A DNA stretch of 64,000 nt from a virus. The stretch lies in the IMG/VR virus record IMGVR_UViG_3300009151_000033, positions 1 through 64,000 of that record; one strand, 5' to 3'. Both the position numbers and the translations under genes were made by a program. Of this stretch, positions 8,699-15,955 are shown piece by piece. The number at the start of each line of letters is the position of its first letter. The stretch's first letter is position 1. Below the pieces are notes generated by a model, which was not told the origin of the DNA, did no database searches, and saw nothing but the letters and a program-made list of their open reading frames with translations.

Positions 8699-9261
8699 TT
8701 CTTTTCCCTAAATGAAGTACACCCGCCTTCGGTTTCGATTTTCTTTTTAATATCTTCTAATGAAATAGGAGCGTAATCCGTATGTTCTACACAAACACAA
8801 TGATAGTCAGGATCGATTTCATATCCTCGAAATGTATCAAATTTCATGATCCTGTTGGCATGAAGGTGTCCATGGATATTAGTTCCAAATCTTTGTAATG
8901 ACTGAGTATGAATGGGAATATGAGTCATAATCATACCAGACAATACGTGACATCCGCGGATATCTCTGAAACCTACAGACAAATAATCTTTAAGATCAAA
9001 AATATCATGATTGCCTTTGATCAGTACTTTGTCACCGTTCAATCTCAATACCGTCTGTAATCCTGGTTTACGCATGGCAACATCACCCAAAAAATAAACT
9101 TTGTCTTTTGGACCGACGACTTTATTGAAACGATCAACGAGAGCTTCATCCATTTCTTCGACCTCATTCCAAGGACGCAATGGAGATCCATCTTCCCTAG
9201 TGAAATTACAGACACCTTGGTGTCCAAAATGAGGATCAGAATATAAAAAAATGTTAGACAT
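8695..9261 (-). CDS. Calcineurin-like metallophosphoesterase
   Basis: Two-metal phosphoesterase, 188 residues from ATG 9261. Motifs in order: SDPHFGH (D9, H11), LGDVAM (D60), KGNHD (residues 82-86), THIPIH and HGHLHA near the C-terminal third. A longer frame begins at TTG 9279, but the ATG at 9261 overlaps the upstream stop and fits the style of the operon. It lies in the same block as the ligase and kinase, so it could remove 3' or cyclic phosphates from RNA ends; that substrate is inference. Other phosphodiester or nucleotide substrates are possible. Confidence 0.88.
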   Translation of the reverse strand: MSNIFLYSDPHFGHQGVCNFTREDGSPLRPWNEVEEMDEALVDRFNKVVGPKDKVYFLGDVAMRKPGLQTVLRLNGDKVLIKGNHDIFDLKDYLSVGFRDIRGCHVLSGMIMTHIPIHTQSLQRFGTNIHGHLHANRIMKFDTFRGYEIDPDYHCVCVEHTDYAPISLEDIKKKIETEGGCTSFREKK

Positions 9262-9424
9262 TATTTTCTTGTTCTTCAATCATGTGAGTGAGAATGAGTT
9301 CAATTTGTTTATTGAATGTAATATCATTCTCGTGTGCCATTTTGGCGATACGCAGAAATTGCTCTTCCGTTAATTCAAGTTCAACTTCCGCCATTTCTTC
9401 TGTTTGATTATTTTCTTCAGTCAT
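9254..9424 (-). CDS. Small ribbon-helix-helix-like protein, 56 residues
   Basis: Acidic N-terminus, then a strand-like VELEL and two helices (EEQFLRIAKMAHEND, FNKQIELILTHMIEE). This strand-helix-helix outline and the 'DITFN' turn are typical of small ribbon-helix-helix proteins common in T4-like phages. It may bind DNA; no target is visible. Overlaps the phosphoesterase start by 8 bases. Follows the tRNA cluster. Confidence 0.65.
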   Translation of the reverse strand: MTEENNQTEEMAEVELELTEEQFLRIAKMAHENDITFNKQIELILTHMIEEQENNV

Positions 9425-9453
9425 ATTAAATCCTCATAATAATGGTGTAATAA

Positions 9454-9528
9454 TGGTGCCCTCACCCCGTACTGCCCGGAGTTTTCCGGATTACAAAGCC
9501 GGCGCATCACTTTTTATGCTTTGGGGGC
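9454..9528 (-). tRNA. tRNA-Thr (UGU), atypical
   Basis: 75 bases with encoded CCA. Acceptor GCCCCCA/TGAGGGC (one C-A mismatch), D-stem GCAT/ATGC, anticodon stem CCGGC/TCCGG (last pair mismatched) with loop TTTGTAA (anticodon TGT), T-stem CTCCG/CGGGG. Both tertiary-contact loops are non-canonical: the T-loop reads GGCAGTA instead of TTCRANY, and the D-loop has no GG. It may be a divergent functional tRNA or a decaying one. It would read ACA codons. Confidence 0.6.
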
Positions 9529-9565
9529 GAATTTCTTCTATTCAATACATCAATATTTTTTGACT

Positions 9566-9673
9566 TTAGTATCGAAGAAAAATAAGAACTTCCAGCTCTG
9601 GATCCTTCCACACCAAATTTTTCCTAGATATTGCTCGTTCTATCAAAGAATTATAATGTTTTAAATAATCCAT
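9566..9673 (-). pseudogene. Remnant of an HNH homing endonuclease N-terminus (35 codons)
   Basis: ATG at 9673 opens a 35-codon frame starting MDYLKHYNSLIERAISRK, which matches from memory the N-terminus of phage HNH homing endonucleases (MDYLKHYN.LIERA...R), where it precedes the HNH His residues. After residue 18 the similarity stops and the frame ends at 9566 with no His-Asn-His motif. It lies between two tRNA genes, a usual site for such elements. Most likely a deletion remnant; a genuine micro-protein is the alternative. Confidence 0.5.
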
Positions 9674-9692
9674 AATCCTGTTAATTAAAAAA

Positions 9693-9769
9693 TGGGGGCG
9701 GGAGTCCGAGTCCCACGGACGACCTTCAAGTTATGAGCCTGATGAGATTACTACCTTCTCCACCCCGCC
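9693..9769 (-). tRNA. tRNA with CAU anticodon (Met, or Ile2 if modified)
   Basis: 77 bases with encoded CCA. Acceptor GGCGGGG/TCCCGCC, D-stem GAGA/TCTC, anticodon stem TCAGG/CTTGA with loop CTCATAA, T-stem GTCCG/CGGAC. G1-C72 pairing argues against an initiator. T-loop TGGGACT lacks the usual TTC at positions 54-56. Followed on the minus strand by a T-run. CAU could also be a tRNA-Ile2 that needs lysidine; identity elements do not settle this by eye. Confidence 0.75.
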
Positions 9770-9784
9770 CTGATATTGTATGTA

Positions 9785-9858
9785 TGGAGCGGAGAGTCGG
9801 AATCGAACCGACTTCTACGGGTTGGAAACCCGGGGCACGACCAATATACCATCCCCGC
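9785..9858 (-). tRNA. tRNA-Gly (UCC)
   Basis: 74 bases with encoded CCA and a canonical T-arm GTCGG-TTCGATT-CCGAC. Acceptor GCGGGGA/TCTCCGC, D-stem GTAT/GTGC, anticodon stem CCGGG/CCCGT with loop TTTCCAA (anticodon TCC). It would read GGA, a plausible need given the glycine-rich virion proteins encoded downstream in the window. First of the tRNA cluster after gene 45. Confidence 0.85.
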
Positions 9859-9879
9859 ATTGTTATGTTCTATTTAGTG

Positions 9880-10539
9880 TCAGAAAGTTGAATTACTTTC
9901 AACGGCAATCCAATAAGTCACAATATTCTTTGCTTCGAACCTTGCGATCTTGGATGACGAGATAATCACATTATAATCAGCATCGAACAGCTTGGCAAGA
10001 TATTCTGGCTTAAAAATTACGTTAAATTCGCCGGCTTCAGTTTCACCAAGTTCATGACTGAAACTATTTGATGAAGAATTCTTCGTATCGATAGACCGAA
10101 TATACAGCTTACCATTTTCTCCGACAAAGGCAACCTCTGGAACTGAAAGAATATTAGTTGCCTTAAGAATGCTAGAAATAGCTTGATAAGGAAGGAAAAA
10201 TGAAATGTCATCCTTTACCTTAAGTTCCTTGGTAGGAGGATGAAGCAACAGAGATTCATCGGCATAAAAATACCGAGACTTTCTTTGTGCATCATGAATA
10301 AGAACACTTTCTGTCTCTAGTTCAAGTTCAGGTTGCTTGAACAATGACAGTACTTGTAGAAATTGTGATAGGTCATAAATGCACATGGTCCTATCGAATG
10401 TATCGTCAACCACTGCCTTGGCCATAATTGTCTTTTGTGGAGACATTGTAACGATGGCATTACCAGGCTCAATGATAATTGACTGGTTGATTGAACTAAA
10501 ATTCTTTAGTACCATTAGTGCGCGATCAGAAATCTTCAT
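9880..10539 (-). CDS. 45: Sliding clamp gp45
   Basis: Trimeric ring tethering the polymerase, and in T4 also the mobile activator of late transcription with gp55. 219 residues (T4 228). The N-terminal MKISDRALMVLKNFSSIN and the duplicated clamp fold pattern fit the T4 family; no catalytic motif is expected. SD GAGGA lies 6 bases before ATG 10539. In T4 it is followed directly by gene 44; here about 3 kb of tRNA and RNA-repair genes intervene. Confidence 0.93.
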   Translation of the reverse strand: MKISDRALMVLKNFSSINQSIIIEPGNAIVTMSPQKTIMAKAVVDDTFDRTMCIYDLSQFLQVLSLFKQPELELETESVLIHDAQRKSRYFYADESLLLHPPTKELKVKDDISFFLPYQAISSILKATNILSVPEVAFVGENGKLYIRSIDTKNSSSNSFSHELGETEAGEFNVIFKPEYLAKLFDADYNVIISSSKIARFEAKNIVTYWIAVESNSTF

Positions 10540-10570
10540 TTAATCCTCATGATATGAATTTGTGGGGTAT

Positions 10571-10605
10571 ATCCTGGAGTCTATCAAACTCCAGGATAAT
10601 GGCAA
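10571..10605 (-). promoter_or_regulatory. Gene 45 promoter overlapped by a 10-bp palindrome
   Basis: Minus strand: A-run, GGTTGCCA with -35 TTGCCA (10605-10600), 16-base spacer, -10 TAGACT (10583-10578). A perfect inverted repeat ATCCTGGAGT / ACTCCAGGAT (10571-10580 and 10588-10597, 7-base loop) covers the spacer and -10 box. Transcripts starting near 10571 would not contain it, so it looks more like an operator than a terminator (inference). Confidence 0.6.
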
Positions 10606-10613
10606 CCCATTTT

Positions 10614-11024
10614 TTAACGCTGGCTGGAATAAAATGAATTTGTGGTTTTGGCAGTCATTGCCCAATCCCAAGCGTCATTAATCAAGCAATTCGCATCTTC
10701 CATAGACAATTCAACGTCCGTAGAAGTGGATTGCTTGAAAATTGAAATGTATTGTTCGTACATTTCTGTTTGATTTACAGGAACTTTAAGAGAAACAATT
10801 GCAGACCAAGGTTCGCTTAGTTTGGTATAGCTATATTTTGTCTCTGACATGTCATATGCTACGGCCGAAAGTACTTGCAATTTTTCTGCCACGGTTTTTT
10901 CATAAACTTCAACCGCTTCAGCATATTCTTTCTTATGTTGTTCTAGATGCTTTTCTAGAAATCCAATGACGTCTTTTACCGCAAATGTTGTTTTAATATT
11001 AAGTGTTTTACCAAGTGCTTGCAT
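10614..11024 (-). CDS. Hypothetical phage protein, 136 residues
   Basis: Start at ATG 11024 (MQALGKTLNIKTTF), preceded by AAAGGAA with an 8-base gap; a TTG start at 11057 would overlap the upstream gene and has no better site. Residues about 15-55 form a charged helix (EKHLEQHKKEYAEAVEVYEK) suggesting a coiled coil. No family recognised. It lies between a glycosyltransferase gene and gene 45. Confidence 0.8.
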   Translation of the reverse strand: MQALGKTLNIKTTFAVKDVIGFLEKHLEQHKKEYAEAVEVYEKTVAEKLQVLSAVAYDMSETKYSYTKLSEPWSAIVSLKVPVNQTEMYEQYISIFKQSTSTDVELSMEDANCLINDAWDWAMTAKTTNSFYSSQR

Positions 11025-11040
11025 AATATAATTTCCTTTT

Positions 11041-11892
11041 TTACTTCTTTGATCCAAGTTTAGCTTGGTCTACAGTCGCCGAAGCCCCAATTGACGCAAT
11101 GTCAGCGAGAGATCCACCAAAAATATAAGAACCGACGTGACTGAGTTGGATCCATGGACATAGCCATACTTTAAGTCCGGCGGCCCGTGATAATTGACAG
11201 AACCAATAGTCTTCTGAAAGATACCTCTTTGAATCCGTAATAGGATCGATATCTGCTTGGAAATACATCATGATCTCCCTAGACCCATCAAAGGCGGCGG
11301 TTCGGACGTGATCCGGACGATACCAATATTGAGGATATGCTTCTGCATACTTCTCAAATGTCTGTCGTCGAATCATCATGAATCCCGTACCAGATTCCAT
11401 AACTTCGACCGGCTCATCAATTTTAATTTGTGTTTGACCCCCGGCTGGATTGAAAACGTAATCGCCGACAAATCGTTCTAGTACATTTGAATCATCGTCG
11501 GCAACACCCAAGTCAACAGCTTGTTTAATTTTTTCCCAAGAAATGCACTTCTTAGGATAAGGACCACAAAGTACATCATATGGACTTTCGTCATCCATTA
11601 ATGCAAGTAAAGTCATTACGTCTTTGGCATCGAATCCAATGTCAGAGTCAATGAATAGCATATGAGTACAATCTGATCTCATAAATTCATCGACACAATA
11701 ATTACGCGCACGAGTAATCAATGATTCATTGAATAGATAATAAAATCTCAAATCGATTCCGTAATGAACTGCCATTGCGGACAAGTCATTTGTGGATCGA
11801 CAAAACATGCCTGCGCATTGGCCGCCATACATGGGGGCCGCAACAAACAATTTACGCTTACGTAGTTCGTCTAATTCAATATTAATTTCCAT
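11041..11892 (-). CDS. GT-A glycosyltransferase-like protein
   Basis: 283 residues. The segment HMLFIDSDIGF (DxD at residues 82-84) is the nucleotide-sugar/metal-binding motif of GT-A enzymes, and the N-terminal FVAAPMYGGQCAG strand fits the first Rossmann strand. A later ESGTGFMMIRR and a SEDYWFCQLSRAAG segment (acidic/aromatic acceptor region) are typical of phage GT2-like proteins. It may glucosylate DNA, virion protein or a host surface sugar; the acceptor is not evident. Own sigma70-like promoter, early-class location. Confidence 0.78.
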   Translation of the reverse strand: MEINIELDELRKRKLFVAAPMYGGQCAGMFCRSTNDLSAMAVHYGIDLRFYYLFNESLITRARNYCVDEFMRSDCTHMLFIDSDIGFDAKDVMTLLALMDDESPYDVLCGPYPKKCISWEKIKQAVDLGVADDDSNVLERFVGDYVFNPAGGQTQIKIDEPVEVMESGTGFMMIRRQTFEKYAEAYPQYWYRPDHVRTAAFDGSREIMMYFQADIDPITDSKRYLSEDYWFCQLSRAAGLKVWLCPWIQLSHVGSYIFGGSLADIASIGASATVDQAKLGSKK

Positions 11893-11908
11893 TATTTTTC
11901 CTTTATAT

Positions 11909-11936
11909 ATTATAGTAAAAGTTTAATTCAAGTCAG
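11909..11936 (-). promoter_or_regulatory. sigma70-like promoter for the glycosyltransferase
   Basis: Minus strand: -35 CTGACT (11936-11931, four of six), 16-base spacer, -10 TATAAT (11914-11909, perfect), 17 bases before the ATG. An A/T-rich TTATAAATC upstream could also act as a weak late box. Confidence 0.6.
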
Positions 11937-11945
11937 ATTTATAAA

Positions 11946-12635
11946 TTACCAGGTGTAATGTGTTCCGTTTACTCTTTCATATTCATCTTGGTGTGCTTTT
12001 GCGTGTACTGCATGTTGTTTGGCATGTTCGAAATGTTCTTTTGCCAAATCATGATTACCTTGTTTGAGGGCTTCTTGACCAGCGGCGCTATGTGCGGCGC
12101 CAGCAATTTCATGATGTTCTTGTGCAACTTGATGATTACTTCTTACATCTTCTGCATCTGAATTTTTTGCCTCAGGATGATAAAGACCAGCTGTTATATT
12201 TTTTACGTGTTCTCGGTTTGCTCGGGGATTAATTTGGCTTTCTATTGGCTTTCTATGCCATGCATCGTCACTAGACCAACCGGCTTCGCCGCTTATTTTA
12301 TGTGCATCGGTCGAAAGATTTTGCAAATGTTGTTCCCCTGAAACTGTTTGTTTCTTTTTACCAAACATTTCATTGACTACAGATTCGGCATAAACTTTTG
12401 GTCCCAATTTTCCATTTACTTTCTTTTGAGTAAAAGAACCTTTTTCATCGACGCCATGCATAGTAGATGAAATACGATCCATTTCATCTTTCATTTTTTG
12501 GGTGGGCTTTACGCTACCTTGAGAAAAAGGACCTTCCGACAGAGTGTCATCTTCTTTTCTTGACCTACCAAACATTTCACTAATATTTTGTGTATTTAAT
12601 CTGTTTGCAGTGAATCTTAGAAATCTGTCGGTCAT
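11946..12635 (-). CDS. Phage-specific protein with MFG motifs and Ala/His-rich helices
   Basis: 229 residues, unrecognised. A short motif occurs twice: SEMFGRSRKEDD (about residues 19-30) and NEMFGKKKQTVSG (about 89-101), each after a polar linker. The C-terminal 70 residues are helical with dense Ala and His, resembling a TPR-like hairpin (ALKQGNHDLAKEHFEHAKQH). It has a late-type promoter, so it may be a virion or assembly protein (inference). Confidence 0.75.
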   Translation of the reverse strand: MTDRFLRFTANRLNTQNISEMFGRSRKEDDTLSEGPFSQGSVKPTQKMKDEMDRISSTMHGVDEKGSFTQKKVNGKLGPKVYAESVVNEMFGKKKQTVSGEQHLQNLSTDAHKISGEAGWSSDDAWHRKPIESQINPRANREHVKNITAGLYHPEAKNSDAEDVRSNHQVAQEHHEIAGAAHSAAGQEALKQGNHDLAKEHFEHAKQHAVHAKAHQDEYERVNGTHYTW

Positions 12636-12668
12636 GAGTTTTTCCTTAAAATATTTTATAGCCTATTG

Positions 12669-12676
12669 TATTTATG
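12669..12676 (-). promoter_or_regulatory. Late promoter box CATAAATA
   Basis: One base from the T4 late consensus TATAAATA; 34 bases upstream of the start at 12635, overlapping the end of the preceding gene. Confidence 0.55.
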
Positions 12677-12887
12677 TCCTGTGTTTTTTATCCATTGCAA
12701 TCACAGCGTTAATTGCAGTTTCTTTTTCTGGTATTTTAGGATAACAATCACCGGATTGATGTATGGCGCAATGTGCCCGGACGTCTCCTGTTTTTGGATG
12801 TCTTTCCGGAACAACTACGCCGACCTTTTCGCCTTCATGATGTACAGTAACAACTCCATGGTTTTCTTCTTTAGTTGTGTATGACAT
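12672..12887 (-). CDS. Small protein, 71 residues, paralogue of the upstream gene
   Basis: Unrecognised. Residues about 19-70 align by eye with the C-terminal half of the 120-residue protein just upstream: E..G.V.P.R....G.....I.......IP.K....AV....K.H. Contains two Cys and several His. ATG at 12887 shares one base with the upstream stop (TAATG), so translation is coupled. Probably late-expressed from the 13269 box. Confidence 0.72.
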   Translation of the reverse strand: MSYTTKEENHGVVTVHHEGEKVGVVVPERHPKTGDVRAHCAIHQSGDCYPKIPEKETAINAVIAMDKKHRT

Positions 12888-13249
12888 TACCCACCTTTAT
12901 GCGTTTTAATTACATGATCGACTGCATCCATGACGGCATTTTTTCCTGGTATCATTTCACCGACTTCTTTGCCATGTGTAACAGGAATTGCGCCTTCTAG
13001 ACCTCCAGATTCATTTCGCACAGGAATTACATTACCTATAAGTTCATTATTGTGGGCTACGTGTCCTATTTCATGTTGTCCATCATCTCGTCCATGATGT
13101 AGTACACCTGATCTAGGATCAGCGGTGCTACTGGTATATCCGTCGCCGTGTTGTCGGACTGTATGGAAAGATTTATCGTGTGACTTAAGTCTTTTGAATA
13201 CTGGACTGTTTGTTTGTGAACGTTCGCAGAATAAAGAATAAGACAACAT
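12887..13249 (-). CDS. His-rich small protein, 120 residues, unknown
   Basis: N-terminal 70 residues are rich in His, Gly and Asp (VLHHGRDDGQHEIGHVAHN), including a pattern HEIGHVAHN that superficially resembles a zinc-protease HExxH but lacks the required second-shell context. The C-terminal half is the same small domain as in the next gene. Late promoter 20 bases upstream. Confidence 0.72.
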   Translation of the reverse strand: MLSYSLFCERSQTNSPVFKRLKSHDKSFHTVRQHGDGYTSSTADPRSGVLHHGRDDGQHEIGHVAHNNELIGNVIPVRNESGGLEGAIPVTHGKEVGEMIPGKNAVMDAVDHVIKTHKGG

Positions 13250-13268
13250 GAGTTTCTCCGGAAATAAT

Positions 13269-13276
13269 TATTTATA
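13269..13276 (-). promoter_or_regulatory. Late promoter box TATAAATA
   Basis: Exact T4 late consensus on the minus strand, 20 bases upstream of the start at 13249, at the end of the DUF3310-like gene. Implies the three downstream small genes are late. Confidence 0.7.
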
Positions 13277-13601
13277 TAGAACAAACTCCATCTTCACATT
13301 CATATGACGCATCTCTATAATGGTCGACATGCAAACATAGAATAATATAATGAAGTGCTTTCATTAGATCGGCTTTATTGTTGCCGTTCTTTTTGCCATA
13401 TCTCCAAAGATATTTCATTGCAGTGTTGCGGAAAGTAGGTGTGGAATCACCCATGGCAATCCATGCATCGAAACATTGGATGTTGTCGTCAGCAATGTAA
13501 TGTTGACTGTATGTGGAGTCAAGATGTTGTTGTAAATCTTCCATAATTAAATTTTCACTATATTTATAGTCGATTTCCCAAGGCTCATGTGTTTTCTTCA
13601 T
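13272..13601 (-). CDS. DUF3310-like protein
   Basis: 109 residues. The core FDAWIAMG...FRNTAMKYLWRYGKKN...DLMKALHYI matches the pattern of DUF3310 phage proteins (hydrophobic helix, N.KY..R.GKK, then a Leu-rich helix). These are often annotated 'nucleotide kinase', but there is no P-loop. The Cys-containing tail (YECEDGVCSI) is unusual. ATG shares a base with the deformylase stop. Confidence 0.75.
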   Translation of the reverse strand: MKKTHEPWEIDYKYSENLIMEDLQQHLDSTYSQHYIADDNIQCFDAWIAMGDSTPTFRNTAMKYLWRYGKKNGNNKADLMKALHYIILCLHVDHYRDASYECEDGVCSI

Positions 13602-14191
13602 TATGCGATCACCTTTTCAATTTGTTTCAATGCTTTTTCTCTGGCAGACAATACTTTCATTGCCTTGTCTTTGTAAAATTTATTTGTAAAATCCAACATG
13701 TTCAATCCTTCAAGATGGGCGAATTCATGTTGAAATACTCGGGCAGTCATGCCTTCAAATCTGAAGGTTTTTGCCTGACCATTAGGATATGAAAATCTAG
13801 CTTTAATCCACAATGGCCGCTTTACTTTAACATACAGGCCTGGGTACGAAAGGCAACCTTCTTCTAACAAAACAACCTCATCCGACACTTCAATGATTTT
13901 AGGATTAATAACAACTAGAGCAGGATCGGCGTGCATAGCAAAAATACGTAACGGCACACCAACTTGATTTGCAGCAAGACCAATTCCATTTTTCTTATAC
14001 ATTGTTTCTACGAGGTCAGTAGAAAATTTAACAATATCAACTTGTGGCTCTTTAAAATTAAAATTTTCACATTTTTGTTTAAGGATAGGATCGTTATAAT
14101 CTCTAATGGTTAAAGGAGGCGAAAAATTTAATTGTGTTTTGTCTAAGATTTCGCCAAGAAATCCTGACACCGAATTTATTTTATTTTCCAT
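13601..14191 (-). CDS. def: Peptide deformylase
   Basis: Removes the N-formyl group from nascent proteins. 196 residues. All three motifs are present: GIGLAANQVG at 69-78, EGCLS at 111-115, and QHEFAHL at 154-160 (metal ligands His155 and His159, catalytic Glu156). Bacterial enzymes usually have HExDH; this copy has Ala at the Asp position. Some phage versions are shortened; this one is slightly longer. Phage copies are known to be favoured in T4-like marine phages. Sits after gene 46. Confidence 0.95.
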   Translation of the reverse strand: MENKINSVSGFLGEILDKTQLNFSPPLTIRDYNDPILKQKCENFNFKEPQVDIVKFSTDLVETMYKKNGIGLAANQVGVPLRIFAMHADPALVVINPKIIEVSDEVVLLEEGCLSYPGLYVKVKRPLWIKARFSYPNGQAKTFRFEGMTARVFQHEFAHLEGLNMLDFTNKFYKDKAMKVLSAREKALKQIEKVIA

Positions 14192-14203
14192 TATTATTTC
14201 CTA

Positions 14204-15916
14204 TTATACTAATCGTGTGAAATTTTTGTCTTTTACAAACTCAATTGTTCGGTCAAATTTATCCTGTATATCTCCTGCTCGGTGACTAATCATGAAAATA
14301 TTTGTGTCACCTGCCAAGTCTTGCAAGATTTTGATAAACTCTTCTGCACCAGAAGAATCCAATGAACTGTCGCCAATTTCGTCCAATACAAGAATGTTTG
14401 TATTATTACTATTTCTCAATTTGGAGATTGCTCTCCAAGTGAATAGCAGAGCAACGTCAATTCTGGCCTTTTCGCCTTCAGAAAAACTTGCATAACTAAA
14501 TTCGTCTCTGTATCTAGATTTAATAGTTTCGTTGAAATTTTCATCCAAATTAAAATCTACAACAAATTCCATTTGTGCCAGATATTTGTTAATCAATTTA
14601 TTGATTACTGGAATATATTGTTTGATGATTTTTGATTTGATTCCGCCATCCTTTAAGATCATGGATGCGACATCTAATGTGGCTTTATGGGCCAAGATTT
14701 CTTCTTTCTGGCTCTCATATTTAGTCAATGTCTCGGTCAATTCTTCCAATTTTTGCAATTCATTATCGTCAAATTCTTCTTTGTTTTGCAATTCTAAAAT
14801 TTCTTTTTGTAGTTCAGACGTATATTTGTTTACTCCTGAAATGCTTTGGTTATAACCTGCAATTTTTAGGTTCCATCCTTGGATTTCGTTATTGACCCCA
14901 TGTATTACATCTATTTTTTTGTCAATTTCCAAGATTTTTTTAGAAATCAATGTTGCCGCCGACCGAAATTCATTTTCTTTTTTTCTATTTTCATCTTGTA
15001 TGTCAGAATGAAAATCATGATCTATTCCTTGTTTGCACATAGGGCAAGTTTTATTTTCATCGTAAAATGAAATTTCTTTAATGATTTTCGCTATTTTTGA
15101 TTGTATTTGTCTTTGCATATCGACCATGGTCGATTTTTTCTTCAAGGTCTCATCGCTATCAGCAATTGCACGATTACATTTTTCAATTTCGATCAAAATT
15201 TCCGAAATTTTATCTGTATATGCATTCACCAATAAATTATTTTCTTTAATTTTTGCTTTTTTTTCTTTGATGACAGTTTTTGCATTCTGTCGAATTTTTC
15301 TGATATATTCTTTTTGTAATTCAATTTTTTCTTTGGTTATGTCAATGTTATATCTGACGGTTGTCAAATCTTCTTTTGCCGCCGAAATTTTATCTTTCAA
15401 TAAAATATTCATTGTCGAGAATACTTGGATATCCAACAAATCTTCAATCAAATCTCTCCGCGCGGAGGCTGACAATTGCATGAATGGAGTATAATTAGCA
15501 GAACCCAAAACAACAATTTGTGAAAATGATTTGTGGTTCATTTTCAAAATAGATTTTTCGAGAATTTCCTGATAGTCTTTTGTTGCAGATTCTTGATTCA
15601 GTAATTTTCCATTTTCAAAAATTTCAAAAATGTTTGGCTTCATGCCGCGTCGAATCATATATTCACGGTTATTTGCAACAAATTCTATTTCGACCAACAT
15701 GTCTTTTTTATTGATAGAATTTACCAATTGTGGTTTATTTGTTTTTCTGAATGACTTACCGTACAATGCAAATGAAATTGCTTCGATGAATGTGCTTTTC
15801 CCGGCACCATTTACCCCATGGCAAAGCGTAGACCTGGCTTCGTCCATATTAATTTCAATAAATGCGTTTCCGGTACTAAGTATGTTCCGGTATCGAACAG
15901 TTCGAAAATTAAGCAA
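14204..15916 (-). CDS. 46: Recombination endonuclease subunit gp46 (Rad50/SbcC family)
   Basis: ATPase arm of the gp46/47 nuclease that resects DNA ends. 570 residues. Walker A GVNGAGKST at 34-42; long coiled coil interrupted by zinc-hook CPMC near the middle; signature FSEGEKARIDVALL; Walker B ILVLDEIGD; a D-loop follows (SSLDSSG). The start is TTG at 15916 (LLNFRTVRYRN), preceded by TTGGAG with an 8-base gap; no in-frame ATG, GTG or TTG lies upstream before a stop codon, and this matches the T4 gp46 N-terminus. Confidence 0.95.
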   Translation of the reverse strand: MLNFRTVRYRNILSTGNAFIEINMDEARSTLCHGVNGAGKSTFIEAISFALYGKSFRKTNKPQLVNSINKKDMLVEIEFVANNREYMIRRGMKPNIFEIFENGKLLNQESATKDYQEILEKSILKMNHKSFSQIVVLGSANYTPFMQLSASARRDLIEDLLDIQVFSTMNILLKDKISAAKEDLTTVRYNIDITKEKIELQKEYIRKIRQNAKTVIKEKKAKIKENNLLVNAYTDKISEILIEIEKCNRAIADSDETLKKKSTMVDMQRQIQSKIAKIIKEISFYDENKTCPMCKQGIDHDFHSDIQDENRKKENEFRSAATLISKKILEIDKKIDVIHGVNNEIQGWNLKIAGYNQSISGVNKYTSELQKEILELQNKEEFDDNELQKLEELTETLTKYESQKEEILAHKATLDVASMILKDGGIKSKIIKQYIPVINKLINKYLAQMEFVVDFNLDENFNETIKSRYRDEFSYASFSEGEKARIDVALLFTWRAISKLRNSNNTNILVLDEIGDSSLDSSGAEEFIKILQDLAGDTNIFMISHRAGDIQDKFDRTIEFVKDKNFTRLV

Positions 15917-15955
15917 AAAGTATACTCCAACTTGACAAAAACAAATAAATTTAAA

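Noticed and set aside
10571-10597. Palindrome as an intrinsic terminator
   Set aside because: No U-run follows on the minus strand, and it overlaps promoter elements instead.
12887-13249. HEIGH in the His-rich protein as a zinc metalloprotease
   Set aside because: Matches only HExxH; the protein is 120 residues, has no third ligand context, and His is abundant throughout.
15917-15955. TATACT box as a gene 46 promoter
   Set aside because: No -35 at acceptable spacing; the nearest TTGTCA is only 8 bases away.
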